Below are positions 36,001 through 48,000 of a stretch of DNA of 64,000 bases, piece by piece. Source of the stretch: Spisula solida (taxonomy: Eukaryota; Mollusca; Bivalvia; Venerida; Mactridae). The notes under the pieces were generated by a model. The model ran no database searches, was not told the origin of the DNA, and was given only the letters and a program-made list of their open reading frames with translations. The position numbers and the translations under genes are program-made. The stretch lies in assembly GCA_947247005.1 (NCBI GenBank), contig OX365955.1, positions 45,797,822 to 45,861,821 on the forward strand, written 5' to 3'. Positions within the stretch are counted from its first letter, which is position 1. Each line of letters begins with the position of its first letter.

Positions 36001-39000
36001 AGCCTCATTCGTACAGATCTGAAGTTCCCGAGCCTCGTACCTACAGATCTGAAGTTGGACAAAGTTTCGGATCCCCACCACCTAGCACAGAGGCCGGAAC
36101 AAGCGCCTTTAGTACTGTCGTAAGTGTTCAAAGTTCTATGTTAAGTACCCGTAAACATATTTTGTGTTTCATGTACCTCCAAAAATTCTACACAATGGCC
36201 ATGAACGTTTAAAGGAATATTTTACATCTTCTAAAGTTATCTGAAGTTTGATTTTAGTTGAGTTATTAATCATGTTTGTAAACCTGCTTTTCTTGGAAAA
36301 TTTGCAATCACCCCAATATATGACCGTCCAACTAATAGGGCTAAAAGTTCAGAATTTTATATACAGTCAACTCTCTTTATCTCGAACTCGCTTATATCGA
36401 ATTTTCCGTTATGTCGATTTTTTTCTCAAGTCCCGATTTTTCTCCTTCTTTGTCTATATGAAATCTCGAGACCTATCTCGAAGTTTCGGCTCGAATTTTT
36501 CGTTATGTCGAATTATTGTTTTGGTCCGGATTAACTAATTTGCACCTAAAATCTATTGTTCATCTCGAAGTCGGGTCGAAGTCTGATCGTATTCGACTAG
36601 CGTCTAATATTTTTCACACCTCGCCAGTCTGAAATCTTTGATTTACCTGTAATTTTCGCGCCTTCCATTGTTGAACAAATATTTGTTAGCAACAATTTGC
36701 GCAAACATGTCATTAAGATTCGAGTTATGTACAAACATCAATAAACATGTCATCTCGAACAATTGATTGTAAAAAAATAAATAAAAAAAATGCATTTTCT
36801 CGAGGGGGAATACATGTACATAAATATCACAACAAGCAATTCTCACAAATATGTCGTTCTTACGACCGTAACGATATGGCGGCGTAAAATGACAGAAACT
36901 AGAAAACTTGCAACTTCGATGCCGAAAATTCTATCTCGAATTTTCGTTATGTCGAAGTAATTTCCACTGTCCCGTGAAATTCGAGATAACGAGAGTTGAC
37001 TGTATAATGTTTTATTCCAAAAGTTGACTCCCTATTCAGCTATTTCGTAATACGGCCAAAAGTTGCGAACAAAATGAGGTTTTTACACCTAATTTAAGAC
37101 CAGCTTGCTATTACAACGACTTCCTGAAAGAATAGCTAGTGGTCTATTTGCAGAGTTTGACTATACAAGTAATCTAGGTGCATGCTTCTCTGAATTATGT
37201 TTTTCTTGAACATGTGTTCATGTAAAATCAGACTATCGCAAAAAGTATGTATGTTTGTTCTATTTTTAGAGTCCTGCCAGGGGTGAGGACGACACAACGT
37301 TTCGTGCATCAATAGTGCAAGCAACGATACAGCCCACACTACAATCCCAGCTAGAGGTATGTCTCATAAGTGATTTAATAAAACTTTGAAGTTTGTCATC
37401 TTTTTGGTGTTTATCTGGTTCATTAGAAGACCACCTTAAAATGAAGTTCCCAAGTTCCATTTTATGATTGTCTCATGAAGATAAACCCCACAAGCTGTAG
37501 TATATAAAATGTTACAACTTCAAAACAAGACCATCTGTCAAAAATTAGGACCATGCATCCAACTGAAGTTAAGTTTGAAAGACCATACCACTGCTTAAAA
37601 AAATATTCATAGAGGGCGTTAGATAGTCTTCACGATAGTTGCAAACTATTTATAGTTTTTGGTAACAATTTGATTACCGATAATTACGAAAACACGAATT
37701 GCAGTTTCTGTTCTAATTAAAAAAGTCATGAACAATGTATATATTTGATGAATGATAGAAAAGTTATGAACTAAATATGTTTGATAAAATGATAGAAAAG
37801 TCATGAACTATGTATATGTTTGATAAAATGATAGAAAAGTCATGAACTATGTATATGTTTGATAAAATGATAGAAAAGTCATGAACTATGTATATATTTG
37901 ATGAATGATAGAAAAGTTATGAACTAAATATGTTTGATAAAATGATAGAAAAGTCATGAACTATGTATCTGTTTGATAAAATGATAGAAAAGTCATGAAC
38001 TGATGATGTATACGTTTAATGAAATGATAGACAAGTCATGAACTATGTATATGTTTGATAAAATTATAGAAAAGTCATGAACAATATATATATTTATGAA
38101 ATGATAGAAAAGTCATGAACTATGTACATTATTGATAAAATTATAGAAAAGTCATGAACTATGTACATATTTGATAAAATGATAGAAAATTCATGAACTA
38201 TGTACATATTTGATAAAATGATAGAAAAGTCATGAACTATGTACATATTTGATAAAATGATAGAAAAGAAAAGTCATGAACTGTAATATGTTTAATGAAA
38301 TGATAGAAAAGTTATGAACTATATATGTTTGATGAAATGATAGAAAAGTCATGAACTATATATGTTTGATGAAATGATAGAAAAGTCATGAACTATATAT
38401 GTTTGATGAAATGATATATTGTTTGTATTTAGAGTGGTTTGGAGACAGATGGTGCACCCGATCAGTGGGACATCGGAGAAGCTGACGATAATACTAAACG
38501 ATTCTTCGGTATATATTTTAGATCATAATTTATTCCGGTACTGGTTGGGTTGTTTTTGGTATGGTCCCATTCTTTTGCACAAATTTATTTAATAGAGGTT
38601 ATGTGGTATAGCTAACTAACAGAGTTATATTGTTGATGTAGGAACCAGGGTACTGTTTTATCAAAGCACTTACGGAAGCCTTAAAGTTAGGTTCAAATTT
38701 ACGTTCTTTATAATTCATTTACAACTGAAAATTGGTGACAGATATGGTTTGTAGGAGTTCACTAACTGAATCATTATTAGTTTTGCAGCTCCATTTACCA
38801 TACTTTATAATTGTAAACAAATTATAAAGAATATGAATTTGATCGTAAGTTTACGATTTCCGTAAGTGCTTTGATAAAACAGTACCCAGGCAGATGAATG
38901 TACTCAGTCTGGAAGTTTGTGCATCGTGTTGAATTTAGTTTGCAGTGTCAATGTTTTTCAAACTGTTTTAGCAGAGGCCTGTCTGTGTTTGTTGAATTGC

Positions 39001-42000
39001 ACCAGTCTGGTCTTGTTTGATTATAAGATTGTGTGTTCCAGTCTAAACGTGAGCTTTGTCATCTGCTATAAATGTTGTGAGTTAATATTTGCTTAAGAGT
39101 TATTGCCCCTTTTTTAAACAGAATATAATCGTGTGGTTACATTACTCTCTGTCTTTGAATATAACATTATAAAATACTGCTGATAGATTCGCTGATCTCA
39201 AAAGCTTTTAGGCAATATAATATTGTATTCAATATCTCTGATATGTCTTGAAAACCAGTAATTATTTAACATGCCATATATTGATTGTTTATCCTATCAC
39301 GTACTGTCAACTCATTCAAATATAGGCATGATTTATTTATACTAATATTTATATATATTTTAACAACACCAAAATTATTTTTTAACAATTTATCACATTT
39401 TTTGTTTACAAATTCAGCACAGTTTTTTTTCTTTCTCTCACGCAATTATATTTCACTACTGCTGATTTCTGTCCTCCATAACTGAAGAGCTTGTCCATCT
39501 GTCTGTCCATCTGTCCTAGATTTGTTTCAGCATTATTCCTCTTACCTTCTCACACAAGTCACCCACCAGAATTCTTTAATAAAATATAATCAGAAGAGCT
39601 CAGGTGAACACGTGTATGGTTTTATCTCACAGGTGTACACGTGTATGGGTCTATCTCACAGGTGAACACGTGTATGGGTCTATCTCACAGGTGAACACGT
39701 GTATGGGTCTATCTCACAGGTGAACACGTGTATGAGTCTATTTCACAGGTGAACACGTGTATGAGTCTTTTTCACAGGTGAACACGTGTATGGGTCTATC
39801 TCACAGGTGAACATGTGTATGGGTCTATCTCACAGGTGAACACGTGTATGGGTCTATCTCACAGGTGAACACGTGTATGGGTCTATCTCACAGGTGAACA
39901 CGTGTATGGGTCTATCTCACAGGTGAACACGTGTATGGGTCTATCTCACAGGTGAACACGTGTATGGGTCTATCTCACAGGTGATCACGTGTATGGGTCT
40001 ATCTCACAGGCGAACATGTGTATGGGTTTATCTCACAGGTGATCACGTGTATGGGTTTATCTCACAGGTGATCACGTGTATGGGTCTATCTCACAGGTGA
40101 ACACGTGTATGGGTCTATCTCACAGGTGAACACGTGTATGGGTTTATCTCACAGGTGAACACGTGTATGGGTCTATCTCACAGGTGAACCCGTGTATGGG
40201 TTTATCTCACAGGTGAACACGTGTATGGGTTTATCTCACAGGTGATCACGTGTATGGGTCTATCTCACAGGTGAACTCGTGTATGGGTCTATCTCACAGG
40301 TGAACACGTGTATGGGTCTATCTCACAGGTGAACACGTGTATGGGTCTATCTCACAGGTGAACACGTGTATGGGTCTATCTCACAGGTGAACACGAGTAT
40401 GGGTCTATCTCACAGGTGAACACGAGTATGGGTCTATCTCACAGGTGATCATGTGTATGGGTCTATCTCACAGGTGATCATGTGTATGGGTCTATCTCAC
40501 AGGTGATCATGTGTATGGGTCTATCTCACAGGTGATCATGTGTATGGGTCTATCTCACAGGTGAACACGTGTATGGGTCTATCTCACAGGTGAACACGTG
40601 TATGGGTCTATCTCACAGGTGATCACGTGTATGGGTCTATCTCACAGGTGAACACGTGTATGGGTCTATCTCACAGGTGAACACGTGTATGGGTCTATCT
40701 CACAGGTGAACACGTGTATGGGTCTATCTCACAGGTGATCACGTGTATGGGTCTATCTCACAGGTGATCACGTGTATGGGTCTATCTCACAGGTGATCAC
40801 GTGTATGGGTCTATCTCACAGGTGAACACCTGTATGGGTCTATCTCACAGGTGAACATGTGTATGGGTCTATCTCACAGGTGAACATGTGTATGGGTGAA
40901 CACGTGTATGGGTTTATCTCACAGGTGAACACGTGTATGGGTCTATCTCACAGGTGAACACCTGTATGGGTCTATCTCACAGGTGAACATGTGTATGGGT
41001 CTATCTCACAGGTGAACATGTGTATGGGTGAACACGTGTATGGGTTTATCTCACAGGTGAACACGTGTATGGGTCTATCTCACAGGTGAACACCTGTATG
41101 GGTCTATCTCACAGGTGAACATGTGTATGGGTCTATCTCACAGGTGAACATGTGTATGGGTGAACACGTGTATGGGTTTATCTCACAGGTGAACACGTGT
41201 ATGGGTCTATCTCACAGGTGAACACGTGTATGGGTTTATCTCACAGGTGAACTCGTGTATGGGTTTATCTCACATCCCCTTACCTTACCTGACTCCACTA
41301 AAGTTATTTATAGAAATGTTGGGTTATTATTGGTGATGTCACTAACTGTGGGTGTTTCTATGGTAACCATATACATGCAGGTTTGATTCCAAAGAGTATG
41401 CCAAAACAGCAGACGGTTCGAGATGTCAAACGACATTCAGAAACACGCAAGGAAGGCCGAAAGAAGGATGAAGGTAGATCTATTAAAAAATTTCCATCAA
41501 AGGAAAAAGTCATCATTCTGTAAACAATACAAAAAATGTATTGAAATTGAAATCAATAAAATTTAAAGAAAGTTAGTTCAACCTACTTTGAGGTAGAATT
41601 CAAAACTTAAACCCTGCTGTTGGCTTTACGTTAGTTTTCAGATCAATATGAGGGTTTTGTTATTGATTGTATACATGATACACAATGTGGTCTGTTTTGA
41701 TGAGTGAGCTTTGCTTAACATTCTCTTGAGTGTAACTCTTTGTGTATGAGTGGTTTCGTTCAATTGTCTTTTTAATACATATCACAAATAAAATGTTGAG
41801 GTTGAAGCGAGTGATTCGAGCTTGTTTATACGATTTTCTATCAGTCAACTTTCAGTTAAATTCTTATTTATCTTTTGACTAACTCATAACGATTAAAGAT
41901 GTAAACTTTTTTTTAATTTTTACATTGCTTTAAAAAAATCTATCTCTGAGACAAAGGCAATGGATGTTTTAATTTCTTCTATATTAACACAACACATACA

Positions 42001-45000
42001 TTGTTGAATTAATTTTTCTGAATTTATTTATTTTACTTCTGAAATCAGCAGAGATTTGACAGGCTTTAGTCACAAATTCATATTATATTTATCATCTTTG
42101 TGATTTTGAAGCTAGCTCGCCTTTTGTAATATTGTCATCAACACCGAGTTTAGAAATGAACATACATTTGTAAATTCCATAGGTGACTGTATCGTATACT
42201 GGTACAGGGCTTTTTTTCACTATATACGAGGGGCCTATATAAGGCCCCTTCACAATTTCCTATAGGCCCCTAACGGCCCCTTCACATTTAGAATTGGCGT
42301 CTTGGTTTTTGTAAAATCAACTTCACCACTAAGCACCAAACAATCCAAATATAAATAACAATGATATAATTATTCATGTACTGGACTTGATATGAAGTAT
42401 TGTATCATAGATTCATGCAAGTTTGGGACAATTAAGTGGACAAAAAACTACTTAACATATGAACAATTTTATTTCACAATTTGGTGATTTATCGCGCATA
42501 GTTTTTCACAATTTTGAGAATTTTCACGCTAAATTTTCACAAAACAATTATGTTATAAAAGGGCTTGGGCCTCTTCACTATTCAGCAAAAAAAGCCCTGT
42601 TGGTAATACTTATGACTCAACTTGTAAACACCTGATTCAGTCACCTAAGGTTAGTTACAGGAGGAGCAATGCCAGAATGTTTTCATGCTCGCATGGGATA
42701 TAATTAATATTGTGGCTGCATGGAAAACTGTTACATTTTGTATTTATATAATCTATTTGGAATTTTAATTCGTTTCAATGGTTTTAAATTAATGGTGTAA
42801 CTGGATCTTGTATTTTTTAAGAAAGTGTAAAATTAATAGAATATTTGGTCTCATTGGTAATGTTTTACCTTGTTTATAAAAAAAATAAGCTAATCAACAA
42901 GTTAATCAATTTCAACAATTACCAACAAGTTAATCAATTTCAACATGTGTTATTGTTGATATTTATCTTTATTTACCTTGTTTATGAAATAATCACCCTA
43001 TTAATTAAAAGAGCTAATGTAGGAATTATTAATAAGGCTATGAATTGAAGAGGTTTTTTCTACCAATGCATCAACAAAGGACATACAATAATACAGTAAT
43101 ATCCCCTTTGTCCATTAAATACAACTATGAAGGTTTCTTCCACCTTTCACATTATATAACGATGTGTTTATTCAATATTCAATGTTTTTATATTAAATAT
43201 TGTTGTGCTTGTACTGTGCTCAGATTGTAATGCATTGATATAATTTATTCAAGAACTTACACATAGAGATTATACTGTTTTATGCATACATTATACCTGT
43301 TATATAATCACACAAATGTACCCACATCAGTCAAGATGATGAAATTTACTCCCCATCCTGATAAAGTGGGGTTTGTTTGCTTTGCACATGTCAGTCGGTC
43401 AGTTTGTCAGATTGATAACTAGAGAGTGTTTGAACCTTCCGTCCTAAAATTTCAAATGAAGGTTAGTCACGATATGCAGCTAAACTCTTGCTTTTGTGGT
43501 CAGCCAGGGAAAATATCAAGATCACAATGTCATTGAAATGAAGTATCTAATTTGCTGTCCGTACGGGGCATACACGTTTTGCAAACATCTCTTGTACTAT
43601 TTGGAATGAAAGCATCTTTGTCGATTTCTCTTTCATTACCAATTTATAACTTATAAACCTTGCAATGTTGCAACAGTGCAGTATACTGTAGAATCTGGAA
43701 AATAACAACCTATTGAAAGTAAGCACATAGTTAGGACCTTACCATCTATCCATATTTTAATATAAGCCAGTGATTTTTCTTGAACAAAATTGAACAGCCT
43801 GTGCCTTTTCAATTGGGAAATTTTAGCGCACCAATTCACGAAATTGGAAATTATTAAAAAAGATTGTTTTGGTTTAAAGTGTTCATATTTTGCCATTTTC
43901 TACTGATAATACTCTAGTCACATGTGGCAACCACTTTAGCAAGTTTGAAAATCTGTTGTTTTGACTTTAAAACAGCTATACTGTAGTTGATTTGAAACCA
44001 GCGAGCATAAAAGGGGGGAAAATATGCATACTTTTGGGGAAAAAACTATGATTTTTTGGGAAAAATGAAGGTTATTTTGCTAGGGGAAGGTGCCTGTATT
44101 CGGCCCTAAAAATAGCCAAAAAAATCACTGTAAGCGCATATCAAAAGTAAGCTCACATGATCTTGCCACCTATCAATTTTTATAAGCTTATATGCTTATT
44201 TTTCAGATTCTCTAGTATTTGCTCTTCTTAAAAGAATAACCTATTTTCATTGTGGAATTTCACTTACAATTTATTAAAGTTAAATAGGTTTAAATTTTTC
44301 CGCAAAGTGTAAATGCATGTGTGATTTTGTAGCTGTTATAATATAGCATGAATTGTAAATCTTGTTTCTCAGTATATTTGTTGTGCTATTTGTATCAGTG
44401 AAATCAGTATTCTGCATGTGTTTGTACTTTTCCCTTTTGTAGGCACAGTGTAATATAAGGAGTGGAAAATTTAATGGAAAATTACCTCAAAGTTTTAGTG
44501 GACTTGCCCTTTGAATGGAAAATTACCTCAAAAGGTTTAGTGGACTTATCCTTTGAATGGAAAATTACCTCAAAGTTTTAGTGGACTTGCCCTTTGAATG
44601 GAAAATTACCTCAAAAGGTTTAGTGGACTTATCCTCTGAAGGGAAAATTACCTCACAGTTTTAGTGGACTTGCCCTTTGAATGGAAAATTACCTCAAAGT
44701 TTTAGTGGAATTACCCTTTGAATGGAAAATTACCTCAAAAGGTTTAGTGGACTTACCCTTTGAAGGGAAAATTACCTCACAGTTTTAGTGAATTGTCCTT
44801 TGAATGGAAAATTACCTCAAAGTTTCCATTTACCTCAAAGGGGACTTGTCCTTTGAATGGAAAATTACCTCAACATTTTAGGCATTGTTCGTCTCCAAAT
44901 GGAAAGTTTCTACATAACAATTTTCAGTGGCTATCATTGTTAAATTGCACCTGACCCAGTGACCCTTATTCATGAACTTGCTGCCCTGTGTACCCACAAT

Positions 45001-48000
45001 GCACTAACCATAACGTTTTATATCAAATTTTCTGAATCATTGATATAGAGTTCAGCAAAAATTACAATACATAATATATGTATACAGAATACTAAAACAC
45101 CCCATTGACCGAAATGGTTGCTTTTTAAACTGGTTGAGATTTTTTTGTGTTTTGAATCCGCAGCAATAATTACTGCAGGCGGCAGGAGTTTTACCTACTA
45201 TTGTTTAGATATAACTGTTGCTTTATTATTTTGATTTCCCCTTTGTTTGTCAGCTTTATAACTTATTTTCCATTCCATAATTATTTGCACTGTGCCTCTG
45301 TTTTGTATATGCCGTAACACATGCATGCTTTATGTCTTTTCTTACCCTTTGTATAATTTCTTCCATTTTCTAGACACGCCTCCTTTACGAGTGGGGGTGG
45401 TACCATCAGATTATAATGACTCCACCCATGTATATGAAAACCTCCCCCAACAGAAAATGGATCCTCCTGCTGAGCAAAAATTACCGTGGGCAGCTTTGTT
45501 AAAGGATGACGAAAACTCGTCTGGCACTAAAAGACGAAGATCAAATTTGCACCTTGTGACTCCAAAACCTTTTTCTTTGAATAGCAAGCCTACACCCTAT
45601 AGCAGCATAAACAATATAACCTCATCTTCTATTTATAATAGCCAGAATATTGACCAATCTGATGCACCCTTACATAATCATAATACTCAAGATAGCCAAT
45701 CACAGCCATTTTTAAGTGATAGCATGAACAATTTTAAAGGCAACCAATCAAATGCGAGCATCAAACCAGTTGAACCAATGACAACAAAGAAAACACCTCC
45801 ACCTCCACCAGTGAGAGTCACCAGTAGATACTTAACAGCAGATTCAGCACAACTTGAGAGCCTGAAAGAGATGTTCCAGAAATCAACCTCAAATAGAAAT
45901 TATGAACCACCAGTGCCTGCTATATTAAAGAAGGGCCGTAATTCACGGAATGCCGGACAGAAGGGGAGATATTTGACAATTTCAAGCTCTGAACCTGTGA
46001 AATTGGAACAGATGTCCTTACAATCTCCTAAACTCAATTCTCAAGCTGGGGACTTGATATCTTCAGTAAGTCTGTGATTATTGTGTTCCTTTAAACCAAT
46101 GTTCTCTTGTTATGAATACAGCAATCTATTGACCTGGCGAGGTTACAACGACAATGTGATATGTCACATGGTTTTAAAGTGGAATATGTTAATACTATTA
46201 TAAACATCAAAATCTTTAGGCCGAACTTAAAATATTCTTGATTTCCCCTTCCCGACCCTAGCAGATTTAGAATGGGTAGGTAGGTAGGGTAAATATTTTT
46301 TTTGGAATTGTTTCAGTATAATAGTTATTGGTTAAGACAAACAAATAATGCAATTTAGAATTTACGCTAAGGTAAAAACCAACAGTCTTTAATTTAATTT
46401 AAGAAAGAAGCCAGTAAACAAAAAAATAAAATTTTCACTTCCAATTTTTAATAAAAAAAAAAAATTATTTCAATTTGGGCTATAACATATTTTGGGTATG
46501 GCCCTTTTTAATTGGGTAGGTAGGGGATGGGGAAACAAACAATATTTTATTTTAGGCCTTACACACTTCGTCAAAAGGGCATGTAAGCCACATAAATGTA
46601 AAACGTATGATAACATACACATTATTATACTGGTGGGACTTGATGGTGCTCTCAATAGAGTTGCTTTTTATGCCCTCTTCAAAGGAAGAGTCATATAGAT
46701 ATATAAACACGAAAGGTAACGTAGCTGGTTGGAGGTGTGGCCTAACACAAACCAAATACAGTAAAACCTCGTTATTTCGAGGACCCATCGGGACAAGCCA
46801 AATGCTAGAGTTAAGCCAGTTGCTCGAATTATCAGATGAATATCTGATGAATTGTTGTTAAGACTAAGTGTAACTTTGTTTTACCACGTACATGTTTGGT
46901 GCGCGTATTTGGTTGCAACTACGAATATCTCCATTGTTTATCAAGTCTACACGCATTTGGAGTCGTGCAGAAATTCCTAGAATGTTACCTTTGTAGGTGA
47001 AGTCATGCATAATGTTCAATTTGAGTTGATTTACGACCATTAAGCGATCAAATATTCATTGTTTTGGGATTGTTTCTCTGACTTGGATAAGGTTAACATT
47101 TAGATCGGTGAATCATAAGAGTCACACGCGGCGTGAAAATTACTTTCACTATAACATATGTTGACTCGACATTAAATTTCTCATAATTAACGCCTCGTAA
47201 TTGATTTGTATTATTCAATCTTGCCCTATGAACCTTTATCGTAGACAAACAACCAATTTAAGTGTTGGGGTTACGCTATTGTCATAAAATGTGATAATCA
47301 CGGTGTGTGAAAATCACGGACCGCAGCAACATTACATATGACAATTTTTTGGAGGTGTGAAATTTTGCTTGGATGATTTCCTCGAGATAAAGTAACTAAT
47401 TATCTTTGAAAATTGTTGAATGGACCGACACCTGCCCTCGAATTAGACCGGATGCTCGTAATAACATTACTCAAATTAGAGGGATAAATTAATGTACAAT
47501 ATAGAGCAAATTCTTCGGGACTTTGAAATTTGCTCGAATTAGGCCGATTGCTCGAATAATCGCTGCTCGTATTACCGAGGTTTTACTGTATATTTAAAGC
47601 AGTCCATAATATTTGTTCCATAATACCGCATTAGGTAGCAGATTAGTCTGTCCATCAAACATTAGTTCTAGTATTATTTTATTGGTCTGGTCTCAAAATA
47701 TCTTAAATACCTCTCATACTTAAGTTGAGAAATTGCACGTCTCCAGTATATTAATAATCTTACAAATGTATAACATGCATAATGTATAAGTATATAATAT
47801 TACATACCAATATGACAATTATTTAATCAATGGCATGTACTCTTAATTCTGTTAGCCCAAATATTGATAACAAGTTCATATAGTATTTGTATCAGTATTA
47901 TATAATCGAGTAGGTAATTGGAGTTATGTTTAAGAGTGTAAGAGTTTGATCGTCAAATTCGATAGGCAGATTTGTGTCAACTTTCTTTGTGCGTCACATG

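Larger units (their letters stand above)
38509..41380 (+). other. Intron 23, dominated by 29-bp minisatellite
   Basis: Contains a CWG-type MITE (38649-38886), unique A+T-rich sequence, then the 1.7-kb array (39601-41274). Only about 105 bases separate the array from the exon 24 acceptor. Confidence 0.85.
41474..45373 (+). other. Intron 24 (3.9 kb)
   Basis: Contains two 5-bp-duplication MITEs (42205-42600, 43768-44130), a TGCCCC-type fragment (43343-43600) and a 41-bp minisatellite (44468-44884). The rest is A+T-rich with no credible exon. Confidence 0.7.

Noticed and set aside
35497..36131. Minus-strand frames of 194 and 80 codons opposite exon 21
   Set aside because: Shadow of the 30-bp coding repeat; the plus strand has the splice sites, phase and protein context.
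39601..41274. CRISPR-like regular repeats
   Set aside because: Contiguous 29-bp units with no unique spacers, in an animal intron.
46470..46861. Several overlapping frames of 60-84 codons
   Set aside because: Repeat-derived and the start of a pogo-like element; no family recognised.
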